Under the pieces are notes generated by a model that saw only the letters and a program-made list of their open reading frames with translations, ran no database searches and had not been told where the DNA came from. Made by a program: the position numbers and the translations under genes. 52,094 nt of DNA from the NCBI GenBank assembly GCA_030592645.1, contig JAUVIR010000015.1, forward strand, positions 1 through 52,094. Direction: 5' to 3'. The DNA is from Candidatus Fermentibacterota bacterium (lineage in GTDB: Bacteria; Fermentibacterota; Fermentibacteria; Fermentibacterales; JCC-6). Of this stretch, positions 8,748 through 17,666 are shown one piece after another (the first letter of the stretch is position 1; every line of letters begins with the position of its first letter).

Positions 8748-9846
8748 TACTGCCCTCCGTAAGAAAATCCGACCCTGAGCGGCTGGATGAAACATTATCC
8801 AATCTTATCGCTTTTTCAATACTGTCTATTCCAAGTAATTCAAAAGCCGGTCTTCCCTCGCTCCCTAGTATCATCGGCGCCGTGAAAATACTGACAGAAT
8901 CAACCAGCTCATCCCTCAGCAGCCGCGTGGAAAGATCACTCCCCGCTTCGCAGAGAATTTCTCCTAAACCTTCGGCAGCAGTCCTTTTTAGAAGCGAAAC
9001 GAGGCTGATACTCCGGCTTCCCGAATCAGCGGGAAATTCCCACACTTCAACTCCGGGCAAATCCTTGTATTCGGTCAGGCGAGCCCCCACACCTTCAGGA
9101 ACAGCGATGATAACTCTTCCGGGGTTCCTGAAAATCTTCCATGAATCCCCGAAATCACCTGTAGACGAAACCACTACTCGCGCAGGCTGACTCCAGGGCC
9201 GGGAATCAGGAAGACGAACCGTCAGTTCAGGATCGTCCGCTCTTACAGTCCCCGCTCCTGTCAATACAGCCCCGACAGAAGCTCGCATCCTCTGCACGCG
9301 CCTGCGGGATTGTTCACATGATATCCATCTACTGCTTCCATCGGCCGCTGCTGTTCTGCCGTCAAGACTGAGAGCTATCTTGAGAGTGACCCAGCTTCTT
9401 CCTGTTTCAATGTAATGGAGATACACTCTGTTGAGCTCGCGAACGGATGCCGCGAGCAGATCTGTTTCCACTTCTATTCCAGCTGACTCGAGCTGCTTTA
9501 TTCCCTCTCCGTTGACCCTAGGGTCCGGATCGGTCATGGCAATGACTACCCTTTTGATCCCCGCACTGATAATCGCATCTGTACATGGCCCGGTACGTCC
9601 ATGATGACAGCATGGCTCCAGGGTTACAACCATGGTCCCTCCTGATGCAGCGTCACCTGCGGACGCAATGGCGATTACTTCAGCATGGGGTGCTCCGCAC
9701 TCCCTGTGGAATCCATCTCCCGCATGATTACCATCACGATCCAGAATAACAGCGCCAACCATGGGATTTGGAAAAGTGCTGCCTCCGCCGAGTATCGCAA
9801 GCTTCAGAGCCTTTTTCATTGCATTGATCTCTGCCTTGGAAACCAT
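8728..9846 (-). CDS. ribD: Bifunctional diaminohydroxyphosphoribosylaminopyrimidine deaminase / reductase
   Basis: A 372-residue fusion. The N-terminal cytidine-deaminase-like domain has the zinc motif HAEV plus EPCCHHGRTGPC. The C-terminal reductase domain begins near residue 150 (VTLKIALSLDGRTA) and carries the RADDPELTVR block. It catalyses steps two and three of riboflavin synthesis from the RibA product. The start ATG at 9846 overlaps the upstream stop by one base (TGATG). It is the first rib gene of the operon, but no FMN riboswitch can precede it because there is no intergenic space. Confidence 0.95.
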   Translation of the reverse strand: MVSKAEINAMKKALKLAILGGGSTFPNPMVGAVILDRDGNHAGDGFHRECGAPHAEVIAIASAGDAASGGTMVVTLEPCCHHGRTGPCTDAIISAGIKRVVIAMTDPDPRVNGEGIKQLESAGIEVETDLLAASVRELNRVYLHYIETGRSWVTLKIALSLDGRTAAADGSSRWISCEQSRRRVQRMRASVGAVLTGAGTVRADDPELTVRLPDSRPWSQPARVVVSSTGDFGDSWKIFRNPGRVIIAVPEGVGARLTEYKDLPGVEVWEFPADSGSRSISLVSLLKRTAAEGLGEILCEAGSDLSTRLLRDELVDSVSIFTAPMILGSEGRPAFELLGIDSIEKAIRLDNVSSSRSGSDFLTEGSIVYRAD

Positions 9847-11291
9847 CAGTCCTTTTCCAGCTCGATAACGCTTAATCTGCCGATTGCAGAGTTAACTACA
9901 TACTGCGATTCAAGATCACCAGTCGCCAGGATAATATGGGTTCCATCTGCAATGTACTGGCTGAATGTTGGATCCATCGCTACCCATTCTCCTGTCCAGA
10001 TCATAGGCCATGCATGGTACCCGAACGAACCGTTCAGATATACAATACCGGCACAGATCCTTGCAGGCAGGCCCGCCGCGCGGGCAAGAGCCACAGTAAG
10101 AATGGTGTGCTCGTTACAGTCTCCCCTGAGGTTCTCCATCACGTCCACAGCCGAAGGCAGGGAAACCGTAGGGCTGTTTTCCACACTTGTGTCAACGAAT
10201 GAAGCGATTCTCCTGGCGGCTTCCCACGAGTCGGCAGAACCCTCAGTCAGATCCGCTGCCGTCTGCGCAATTACCGAATCATCGCACTGTATCATGGGCT
10301 CGGGAAGAATGTATTCAATCAGTTCTTCGGGTATCGAAGGCGGAAATTGGGCAATCTGATCAGGCACTCCATTCGAAACCGTTACGGTACAGCCGATCGC
10401 GGTCTGGATGGGTGGAATGTTCAGATGGAACAGGCTCCAGTCTATCTCTCCCTGCAGCACAAAGGTTCTGGGCTCTGTACTTCTGGGGTTCGAAATCGGG
10501 GTTGAGGATACGGCAAATACTTCGTAGAGATCTCTGGTCGCTACAATGTCGCCTCCCTGCGATGGGGGAACACGGGTCATGTCCATACCGAGGCCTTCTT
10601 CGAATTCCCTGATGATCTGACCCTCGAATACCCAGACGGTATTCCTGGTCCCCATCTGTGACAGCCTCAGTCTTGCAGCATAAACAGTATCGCCAAGAAG
10701 GGATACTTCCTCGAAACCTTCGCATACAGCTGTTGATGAAAGTATCATCCCGCTGGCGGGGTCAAAGGATTGAAAAGTCCTCTCCTGCCCTTCCGTCCAT
10801 TCCATCGAGGCACACGCGAGATCTGCCAGAGCCGGCAGATAGTCACCCTCAATAACGGTTGAATTCTCTATTGTTCTTCCAGCCGTGCCGATCTCCGAGA
10901 TCAGCAGGGAATCCTGTCTCCAGGCCCTTATGGTAATAGTAGCAGAACCATCGGACATCTGCATTTCCATGCGTCCCAGATCGTAGTCTATGTCCGTAAC
11001 GGCGATCATGGTCATTTCGATGTCTCTCCTGTTGCCCATTAGAATCATGTTCCAGCTGATGGTCTGCGTTATGAGAAGGGAATCGGTTCCATGGTCAGCA
11101 ATATCCAGCTGCATGTATCCCACATCGTCACCCTGAATTGAAACCGCGAACTTCTGAGTTCCCGCATCGGCAGCGGTTAAGGACAGGTCGGAGCCCTGGT
11201 TTCCGTTTTCACTTCTACTATCGCCGGATCCGCAGGCTGCAACAGGTATCAGCAATACAAATATCCACAACGTAACTAAAACAGGTTTCAT
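9846..11291 (-). CDS. Transglutaminase-like domain lipoprotein
   Basis: A 481-residue predicted lipoprotein. The signal peptide ends at VAAC (cysteine about residue 20), followed by a low-complexity Ser/Gly/Asn linker. The last third is a transglutaminase-like fold with an apparent Cys-His-Asp triad: GDCNEHT, then GYHAWPM, then AMDPTFSQY. Bacterial members act as peptidases or cross-linking enzymes on envelope proteins. The N-terminal 300 residues are beta-rich and unassigned. It is coupled to wecB by an ATGA overlap and to ribD by TGATG. Its place inside a riboflavin operon is unexplained. Confidence 0.87.
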   Translation of the reverse strand: MKPVLVTLWIFVLLIPVAACGSGDSRSENGNQGSDLSLTAADAGTQKFAVSIQGDDVGYMQLDIADHGTDSLLITQTISWNMILMGNRRDIEMTMIAVTDIDYDLGRMEMQMSDGSATITIRAWRQDSLLISEIGTAGRTIENSTVIEGDYLPALADLACASMEWTEGQERTFQSFDPASGMILSSTAVCEGFEEVSLLGDTVYAARLRLSQMGTRNTVWVFEGQIIREFEEGLGMDMTRVPPSQGGDIVATRDLYEVFAVSSTPISNPRSTEPRTFVLQGEIDWSLFHLNIPPIQTAIGCTVTVSNGVPDQIAQFPPSIPEELIEYILPEPMIQCDDSVIAQTAADLTEGSADSWEAARRIASFVDTSVENSPTVSLPSAVDVMENLRGDCNEHTILTVALARAAGLPARICAGIVYLNGSFGYHAWPMIWTGEWVAMDPTFSQYIADGTHIILATGDLESQYVVNSAIGRLSVIELEKD

Positions 11292-12352
11292 CTCTTCGCT
11301 CCAATATAGTTTTCTATGGACGCAGCGATCCTGATTCCTGCTTTTCCATCCCAGAGCGGGATCTCGGGCGGCAGTTCGGGGCGGTTCTTGATCTGTTTCG
11401 CTGCTGCTTCCACTATCCCGGATACATCCGGGCAGAGAATGTTTGTTCCAAGCTCAAGGGTAACAGGCCTTTCAGTGCTGGTTCTTACGGTAACACAGGG
11501 CACTCCGAGTACACTCGTTTCCTCCTGGACACCTCCGGAATCGGTTATCACAACGGAAGCTTCCGCCTGCGCCCTGATGAAATTCAGGTACGTCAGGGGT
11601 TTCCCGATCGAGATCCTGTCCGGGATTGTAATGTCCCATTCTTCTATGTGTCCGAGAGTTCTCGGATGCGCGGGAAAAAACACTTCCAGTTCTGTAAGAT
11701 CACCGAGTGCTTCCAGTATTGCGGACAGCCTGCGGGGGTCATCAACGTTAGAAGGCCTGTGAAGTGTAACAAGCGCGAAGGGGTTTTCCGATAACCGCTC
11801 GGCGCTTTCCATCGCAACGGGCATAAGTCTCAGCAGTGTATCGATCATGGGATTTCCCACAAGCCTTATCATTTCACTGCTTTTACCTTCGGCGAGCAGA
11901 TTATCACGTGCTTCAGAGCTTGTAATAAGAAGCAGGCCGGCAAGCTGATCGGTGAGTATTCGGTTTATCTCCTCCGGCATACAGCGGTCAAAACTCCGGA
12001 GTCCCGCCTCAACATGTATTACAGGAATACCGTACCTGACTGCGACAAGCGAACACGCGAGGGTCGAATTGACATCCCCGACAACTACCACGGCATCGGG
12101 CATCCGATTGAGAATAGCATCCTCGTAACGTTTCATTATGGTTGCGGTCTGTACAGTTATGCTTGCTGAACCGACTTCCAGGTTGATATCGGGTCTGGGC
12201 AGTCCCAGCTCATCAAAAAAGCTCTGGGACATCGCATGGTCATAGTGCTGCCCGGTATGAACGATCCTTATCTCAAAAGCAGGATCCATGTTCCTTATTA
12301 TCGGATCAACCTTCATAAAGTTGGGCCTTGCCCCGCAGACGACATCTATCAT
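11288..12352 (-). CDS. wecB: UDP-N-acetylglucosamine 2-epimerase (non-hydrolysing)
   Basis: A 354-residue GT-B-fold epimerase giving UDP-ManNAc for surface polysaccharide. Family blocks present are GARPNFMKVDPII at the N-terminus, TGQHYDHAMS, VVGDVNSTLA, HVEAGLRSFD with PEEINRILTD, TLHRPSNVD, and TDSGGVQEE. The start ATG at 12352 follows GAGGAATTG. It lies 16 bases after rpiB and overlaps the transglutaminase gene by ATGA. The polysaccharide operon at 18089-21535 and the glycosyltransferases at 3434 and 44318 could use the product. Confidence 0.93.
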   Translation of the reverse strand: MIDVVCGARPNFMKVDPIIRNMDPAFEIRIVHTGQHYDHAMSQSFFDELGLPRPDINLEVGSASITVQTATIMKRYEDAILNRMPDAVVVVGDVNSTLACSLVAVRYGIPVIHVEAGLRSFDRCMPEEINRILTDQLAGLLLITSSEARDNLLAEGKSSEMIRLVGNPMIDTLLRLMPVAMESAERLSENPFALVTLHRPSNVDDPRRLSAILEALGDLTELEVFFPAHPRTLGHIEEWDITIPDRISIGKPLTYLNFIRAQAEASVVITDSGGVQEETSVLGVPCVTVRTSTERPVTLELGTNILCPDVSGIVEAAAKQIKNRPELPPEIPLWDGKAGIRIAASIENYIGAKR

Positions 12353-12368
12353 TCAATTCCTCGCGTTA

Positions 12369-12821
12369 TCAGCTGAGACTGGTCTGTGGTACTGATTCAA
12401 CCTTGCCGGTCCTTCTGCTGTGCCTGCCTCCCTCGAATTCTTCACTGAGAAACATCTCTACGATCTCCCTCGCAAGAAATGGAGCGGTCAGCCCGCCTGC
12501 AAGAATCAGTACATTCGCGTTGTTATGATGCCTTGCATAGTAGGCCATTTCGGGAAAAAGGCAGAGGGCAGCCCTGATACCAGGGTACCTGTTGGCACTT
12601 ATACTCATGCCTATTCCCGAATTGCATATCAGGATACCCCGGGCAGAGCTTTCCTCCAGAATATGCGCGCACAGGTATCCTGCAAAATCCGGATAATCGA
12701 CCGAATCGGACGATGAAGTACCCAGATCCGTTGCTGTCAGACCCAGTTTTTCTGAAAGCCAGGGGATAAGGTCGCACTTCAGAGGGAAGCCGGCATGATC
12801 ACTGGCAATGACCAGGTTCAT
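12369..12821 (-). CDS. rpiB: Ribose-5-phosphate isomerase B
   Basis: A 150-residue RpiB/LacAB-family isomerase. It has the N-terminal IASDHAGFPLK, DLGTSSSDSVDYPDFA, the catalytic-cysteine loop ILICNSGIGMSISANR, and HHNNANVL. It interconverts ribose 5-phosphate and ribulose 5-phosphate. The ATG at 12821 overlaps the ptb stop by one base (TGATG); an adjacent TTG at 12824 would also fit. Ribulose 5-phosphate is the substrate of the RibB half of RibBA in the same operon, which gives a functional reason for the linkage. Confidence 0.93.
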   Translation of the reverse strand: MNLVIASDHAGFPLKCDLIPWLSEKLGLTATDLGTSSSDSVDYPDFAGYLCAHILEESSARGILICNSGIGMSISANRYPGIRAALCLFPEMAYYARHHNNANVLILAGGLTAPFLAREIVEMFLSEEFEGGRHSRRTGKVESVPQTSLS

Positions 12822-13747
12822 CAATCCATACCTTTGGCACTGTAACTGGCAACGACAGTTGACAGGACGATGGAACAGAGTTTTGATTCAGCCGAATCTG
12901 CTCTTGATGTCAGGACTACCGGGCTGTTTGCCCCCATGATAACTGCTCCGAGCTCTCCACCTGAAATGAAGATCAGTGATTTGTAAAGGATATTGGCAGC
13001 CTCTATATCAGGAAGGACCAGTATATCCGCGTCACCTCCCACAGGGGAATCGATCTTTTTGATCCTGCAGGATTCGGCCGATACGGCAAGGTCCATGGCA
13101 AGCGGGGCGTCGAAAATAATATCACCGAACTCCCCTGTATCAGCCATTTCCTTCATCTTTGCGGCTTCCATCGTACAGGGCATTTTCTCGTAGGGGACTT
13201 CCTTGGCACAAACATAGGTCGATTTGGGATGTTCGATTCCAAGGGCTCGGGCCACAATAATGGCATTCTTGAGCATGGCGACTTTCGTATCGTAATCCGG
13301 GGCTATGTTCATGGCCGCGTCTGTAATAATCAGAAGCTTATGGTATCCCGGAACATCAAATGCTGCGACATGGCTCAGGACTCCCGGTCCCCTGATCCCG
13401 TTCTCTCTGTCCAGAATTGCTTTGAGGAAAGTACTTGAAGCAACAAAACCCTTCATTATCAGGTCGGCATTGCCCGAACGGATAATTTCAACACCTTTGA
13501 CGGATGCAGTTTTATCATCCTCTGCATGGATGATCTCCACACCGTTGAGGTCGAAACCCGCCTTTTCAGCTGCTTCCCTGATTCCCTTTTCCGGACCGAT
13601 AAGCACAGCATCCGCCATATCATCTCTAACCGCGGTGCCTATTGCGCCCATAGTTTCGACTTCATCGGCACGAACAACGGCTACCCGCTTTGAGGGAAGC
13701 TTCCTGGCAAATGTTTTCATTTCTTCGAGAGTTCTGATTGGTTTCAT
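12821..13747 (-). CDS. ptb: Phosphate butyryltransferase (phosphate acyltransferase family)
   Basis: The start is the ATG at 13747, behind AGGGGG; the longer open frame has no such site. The 308-residue product fits Ptb rather than the larger bacterial Pta. Visible blocks are LIGPEKGIREAAE, ADLIMKGFVASSTFLKAIL, VLSHVAAFD, ITDAAMNIAPD and GANSPVVLTSRADSAESK. The enzyme exchanges the CoA of butyryl-CoA for phosphate. Together with the butyrate kinase at 32593 it would make ATP from butyryl-CoA, although the two genes are 19 kb apart. It leads the ten-gene operon. Specificity for butyryl over other short acyl groups is inferred. Confidence 0.85.
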   Translation of the reverse strand: MKPIRTLEEMKTFARKLPSKRVAVVRADEVETMGAIGTAVRDDMADAVLIGPEKGIREAAEKAGFDLNGVEIIHAEDDKTASVKGVEIIRSGNADLIMKGFVASSTFLKAILDRENGIRGPGVLSHVAAFDVPGYHKLLIITDAAMNIAPDYDTKVAMLKNAIIVARALGIEHPKSTYVCAKEVPYEKMPCTMEAAKMKEMADTGEFGDIIFDAPLAMDLAVSAESCRIKKIDSPVGGDADILVLPDIEAANILYKSLIFISGGELGAVIMGANSPVVLTSRADSAESKLCSIVLSTVVASYSAKGMD

Positions 13748-13899
13748 TGATTCCCCCTGTAAGAATGATTCATGGTTTAGAACTTTTACGCTTTCAACAT
13801 ACATTATGAATATACCGCCTGTACAATATCTCCTGCAAGAAGTGTTGACAAAATGCATTCTGGAAGTGAGATTCGGAGACATTCTTCACTTACAATTAA

Positions 13900-13921
13900 C
13901 CCGGATTATCAGATAATCGGG
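13900..13921 (+). promoter_or_regulatory. Palindromic hairpin in the divergent ptb/lat spacer
   Basis: The 234-base spacer between the divergent ptb and lat genes holds an inverted repeat: GATTAT pairs with ATAATC around CAG, extended by CCC/GGG past a one-base bulge. It lies 61 bases before the lat start codon and could be an operator or a leader hairpin. A TTGACA at 13845-13850 may be a minus 35 box for lat, but the matching minus 10 is weak. Confidence 0.3.
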
Positions 13922-13981
13922 CACCGGCGTTTAACCAAACGATTAAATGCAATTCTCAATCTCTGGAAAGGGGTGATGTAC

Positions 13982-15301
13982 ATGAAACACATACCAGCAT
14001 CAGAAGTCAGGTCTACGATCGCAAACCACATGCTGGCCGACGGGTTCAATATGGTTCTGGATCTGAAAAAAAGTAGAGGAAGCACCATACATGATGCAGC
14101 TGAAGATAAGGATTATCTTGATCTATTCAGCTTTTTCGCGTCGGCTCCTCTGGGAATGAACCATCCTGCCCTCTGCACGGAAGAGTTCAGAAATCATCTT
14201 GCTGATGTAGCTATCAACAAACCTTCCAATTCCGATTTTTACACGGAAGAACTTGCCTCGTTTGTTGAAACTTTTGCTGATACTGTTATTCCCGACAGTC
14301 ATCCCTACCTCTTCTTTGTTTCGGGCGGCGCTCTTGCGGTTGAAAACGCCCTCAAGACAGCCTTCGACTGGAAAGTCAGACAAAATCTCAAGGCGGGAAG
14401 AGGCGAGATCGGCACGAAAGTGATCCATTTCAGGCATTCCTTTCATGGAAGAACCGGATACACTCTTTCCCTTACAAACACCGCCGACCCCCGGAAGTAC
14501 ATGTACTTCCCTCTGTTCGACTGGCCAAGAGTAGATCCCCCCGCCATCATATTCCCTCTCGAGGAAAACCTTGATGCGGTTATGGAGGCTGAAAAGAAAT
14601 CACTCGCCCAGATAGATGATGCCATAAGCAAATATGGGCATGATATCGCATGCATGGTCATAGAACCTATCCAGGGAGAGGGCGGCGACAACCACTTCAG
14701 ACCCGAGTACCTTCAGCAGCTTCGCGACCGGGCCGATAAGCATGAATACCTGCTGATATTCGATGAGGTCCAGACGGGTATGGGACTTACAGGTGAATGG
14801 TGGGCCTGGCAGTCACTGGGTGTGGAACCGGACATTTTCTGCTTCGGCAAAAAATCACAGGTCTGCGGGATCGCTTCGAACAGACGGGTTGACAGTATCG
14901 AGAACAATGTATTCCATGAATCCAGCAGGCTGAACTCAACCTGGGGCGGCAATCTCGTGGATATGGTCCGATGCAACAAATACCTTGATGTGATGGTCGA
15001 TGAGAATATTCTTGAGAATGTTCGTTCCAGGAGCGAAACCCTTCTTACCAGCCTCAGGAGCCTTCAGGAGAAGTACCCCGAAGTGATCTCCAATATAAGA
15101 GGGAAGGGTCTCATGTGCGCATTTGACCTTCCAGACAGCGAAATCAGGAACAGTATGGTTTCTGAAATATTGAAAAACGGAGCCATCATTCTTCCATGCG
15201 GCGATAGAAGCATCAGATTCAGGCCCCCTCTGAATATCACCGACGAAGAGATTCTGAAGGGATTGGATATTGTTTCGAAGAGTCTTGGAAAACTACTCTG
15301 A
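13982..15301 (+). CDS. lat: L-lysine 6-transaminase (fold type I, class III aminotransferase)
   Basis: The start is the ATG at 13982, behind AAAGGGGTGA (an ATG at 13976 is also possible). About 439 residues. PLP-binding features are SGGALAVENALKTAF in the small-loop region, FDEVQTGMG with the cofactor Asp, and the Schiff-base lysine in CFGKKSQV. The unusual CFGKK context and the overall length match lysine epsilon-aminotransferase rather than ornithine or GABA transaminases. It would transfer the epsilon-amino group of lysine to 2-oxoglutarate, giving the cyclic piperideine carboxylate. That suggests lysine degradation, but no other lysine genes are in view. Confidence 0.85.
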   Translation: MKHIPASEVRSTIANHMLADGFNMVLDLKKSRGSTIHDAAEDKDYLDLFSFFASAPLGMNHPALCTEEFRNHLADVAINKPSNSDFYTEELASFVETFADTVIPDSHPYLFFVSGGALAVENALKTAFDWKVRQNLKAGRGEIGTKVIHFRHSFHGRTGYTLSLTNTADPRKYMYFPLFDWPRVDPPAIIFPLEENLDAVMEAEKKSLAQIDDAISKYGHDIACMVIEPIQGEGGDNHFRPEYLQQLRDRADKHEYLLIFDEVQTGMGLTGEWWAWQSLGVEPDIFCFGKKSQVCGIASNRRVDSIENNVFHESSRLNSTWGGNLVDMVRCNKYLDVMVDENILENVRSRSETLLTSLRSLQEKYPEVISNIRGKGLMCAFDLPDSEIRNSMVSEILKNGAIILPCGDRSIRFRPPLNITDEEILKGLDIVSKSLGKLL

Positions 15302-15311
15302 TAGGAATTGA

Positions 15312-16145
15312 ATGAATCTCATCAGGTCGACGAAAGAGGATATAGGCCGTATAGCCGCCGAGCTTGCAAGAACAGGCTGGGCCGAAGCCAACGCGGGTAA
15401 CATCTCCGTACTTCTGCCTGAGGGATCCGACAGCTCGTTATGGGATGAGGATGTCGTCACAGACATCCTCCCCTCCCCCATACCCGAACTGGCGGGTCGA
15501 ACTTTTCTTGTTACATGCGCAGGAAGCCGGTTCAGAAAGCTCCTGCTCGAGCTGGACACCGAAATCATCCCTGTAAGGGTTTCAGCGGATGGAATGAAAG
15601 TAATACGTTTCGCATCCGGGAAAGAGCCGACAACCGAATTCAGCTCTCATATCCTGGTTCTGGCGGAAGCCGTAAACAGGGGCTGGGAAACCGCCTCTCT
15701 GGTCCATACACACTCCACCCATATGCTCGCGCTCTCCTCAAGCGACCTGCCCGCGGAAATGCTTGAGGATGCTGTGAACAGATCCCATCCGGAAGTCTCT
15801 CTTCTGATGAGCAGAGGCGTCCGCTTCATGGATTACATGACCCCGGGAACCTGGGAACTGGGCGAGGAAACCGCCCGGGCATTCCGTGAGAGTGACTGTG
15901 TCATCTGGAGAAAGCATGGAATTCTCGGTCTGGGGAAGGATATAGATTCAGCGTGTGATGCCGTTGAGGTTGTAGAGAAAGCCGCCAGGCTTCTACTGCT
16001 CGAAAAATCGGCCTTCGGAAAATTCGTAGGACTCAAGGACAGAGACCTGATGCTTTCCCGGGACACGGTTGAGGATCGATCGGATTCCGAATCCGATGAT
16101 CAGGATGATACTCTCTCCCCGGTGCCCCCTGTTATAGAAACATAG
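15312..16145 (+). CDS. rhaD: Class II aldolase, rhamnulose-1-phosphate aldolase type
   Basis: A 277-residue zinc aldolase that lines up well with RhaD along its length. It has GWAEANAGNIS (phosphate loop), FLVTCAGSRFRK, PTTEFSSH with the catalytic glutamate, HTHSTHMLAL with two zinc histidines, YMTPGTWELGEET and WRKHGILGLG with the third zinc histidine. The reaction would split L-rhamnulose 1-phosphate into DHAP and L-lactaldehyde. It starts 10 bases after lat. No rhamnose isomerase or kinase is nearby, so a different ketose phosphate remains possible. The C-terminus has an extra acidic tail. Confidence 0.82.
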   Translation: MNLIRSTKEDIGRIAAELARTGWAEANAGNISVLLPEGSDSSLWDEDVVTDILPSPIPELAGRTFLVTCAGSRFRKLLLELDTEIIPVRVSADGMKVIRFASGKEPTTEFSSHILVLAEAVNRGWETASLVHTHSTHMLALSSSDLPAEMLEDAVNRSHPEVSLLMSRGVRFMDYMTPGTWELGEETARAFRESDCVIWRKHGILGLGKDIDSACDAVEVVEKAARLLLLEKSAFGKFVGLKDRDLMLSRDTVEDRSDSESDDQDDTLSPVPPVIET

Positions 16146-16221
16146 CCTTCAGGGGTCAGCCTTTTCACATCGAGGGGATTCTCTTCAATTCAAGTATCCA
16201 TTGAATCTTCTCTCATGCGAA

Positions 16222-16240
16222 TTGCATGGGATTCATGCAA
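16222..16240. promoter_or_regulatory. Perfect short palindrome, possible operator
   Basis: TTGCATG and CATGCAA form a perfect 7-bp inverted repeat with a 5-base spacer, 126 bases upstream of the secreted-protein gene at 16366. Nothing else stands out in this 220-base spacer. Such geometry suits a dimeric regulator. Confidence 0.3.
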
Positions 16241-16365
16241 AGTGCAATAGTGTTATTACAAAACAGGAATATGCCTCGATTATAGCAGTGCTTATTCAAC
16301 ATATTTTATTGGAAAGGAATATGCTTTCATAAAAAGCAGGTTTGGCAGATATGAGGGGGTATTTT

Positions 16366-17661
16366 ATGAAATCTTCAGTACGATCGCTTTTTTTCCTTAC
16401 ACTGCTTGTAATCACTTCTGTATTACAGGCGGATACTTTTTTCAGGTCTTTTGATGTTGAGGGTCCAGAGTGTTTTATCGGGGCTATAGAGTTGCCTGAT
16501 GGCAGATTTGCAGCTGTACGGTTCGACGAGGGCATCGAGCCATGGATGGATGGTCTTCTGTTATTCAATGCCAGCGGAGATTCTATATCCTATGATGAAG
16601 AGGTCTTTGGCCATGCTTTCTGCAGTGTGTCTGATTCCTTTCTGGTCTTTGTCAAAGGATACTATGACTGGAACCTGCTCTGGACCGACTTCGATGGTAA
16701 CATTGTGGATGAAGTTACCATAACCGGAATCAACCCCTGGGATCACCCTGAAGACATAGTAACAACGATGGATGGAGGACTTTTCATCTGTGGAGATGAA
16801 TTTGTAGTCAAGACTGATGCTTCCGGTGCTTACGAATGGCACCTGCAGACGCCTTGCTGTTATTACCAGTCTGTCACCCAGGGCTCTGACGGGACATTAC
16901 TGGCAGGAGGATCTTGGTTTCCCTCTGAATACATTGTTAACATCTCCAGTGATGGCATTATCCAATGGGACTGGACCAGCTCCGCTATAGAATATCCTGA
17001 ATGTTCGGTAGAGTCTGCCGGCAGTGGTTATATCATGGTTTCCGGAAGTAACAGGATTATAAAGTTCTCCGCCTCGGGGGATAGTCTCTGGAGTTACAGC
17101 TCGCAGCACAGTGATATCCGGTACCGGGGAGTCACTGTATCCGAAACTGATATTCTTGCGTGCGGCAACAGCCCGAGCGAATCGCTTTCTGTAGTAACAA
17201 GGCTCGATACCGATGGCTTCCTGATATGGGAACGTGAGTATCCCGATTGTGCCTTTCTTACTATTGAAGGCACATCAGATAACGGTTTTGTTCTTGCCGG
17301 CGCCTGTCCATACCCCGTTTATGGTGTTGATTATGCCAGTCTTCTCATGAAGGTAGACTCCCTGGGCTGGTGGGGTGGAACCGGGGTGGAACCGGAACCG
17401 ACTCTTGAAAATCTGAATTTGATGGTCTATCCAAATCCTGCTTCATCATACGCAATACTGACTTTCAACCTTGATACTTCTTCGAATGTCAGTCTGGTGG
17501 TTTACGATATCGCGGGAAGATGCGTTCTTGAATTCCGCGAAATGCAGTGCAGTCCCGGAAAGAACGAATATCGGATAGATGGCCTTAGCTCAGGAATCTA
17601 CCTTTGCAGGATGATCTCGGAAGATTGTACTGCGACACAGCGACTCGTTGTAATCAGATAG
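16366..17661 (+). CDS. Secreted protein with C-terminal sorting-type domain
   Basis: The start is the ATG at 16366, behind GAGGGGG. A signal peptide (MKSSVRSLFFLTLLVITSV) ends near the ALQAD-like site. The 431-residue product is made of beta strands with repeated phrases such as FICGDEFVVKTDASG and IMVSGSNRIIKFSASG. This suggests a beta-propeller of the kind seen in PQQ-like or delta-60 repeat proteins. After a Pro-rich linker (EPEPTLENL) the last 80 residues form a sorting-type tail with YPNPASS, VYDIAGRCV and GIYLCRM. The protein is probably exported and anchored or released by a type IX-like system. No catalytic residues are apparent. Confidence 0.85.
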   Translation: MKSSVRSLFFLTLLVITSVLQADTFFRSFDVEGPECFIGAIELPDGRFAAVRFDEGIEPWMDGLLLFNASGDSISYDEEVFGHAFCSVSDSFLVFVKGYYDWNLLWTDFDGNIVDEVTITGINPWDHPEDIVTTMDGGLFICGDEFVVKTDASGAYEWHLQTPCCYYQSVTQGSDGTLLAGGSWFPSEYIVNISSDGIIQWDWTSSAIEYPECSVESAGSGYIMVSGSNRIIKFSASGDSLWSYSSQHSDIRYRGVTVSETDILACGNSPSESLSVVTRLDTDGFLIWEREYPDCAFLTIEGTSDNGFVLAGACPYPVYGVDYASLLMKVDSLGWWGGTGVEPEPTLENLNLMVYPNPASSYAILTFNLDTSSNVSLVVYDIAGRCVLEFREMQCSPGKNEYRIDGLSSGIYLCRMISEDCTATQRLVVIR

Positions 17662-17666
17662 CTGAC

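Noticed and set aside
9800-9900. FMN riboswitch before ribD
   Set aside because: ribD overlaps the upstream gene by one base, and no RFN-like sequence was seen.
13305-13916. A 203-codon plus-strand open frame
   Set aside because: It is the mirror of ptb on the other strand, with Ser/Ile/Ala-rich shadow composition.
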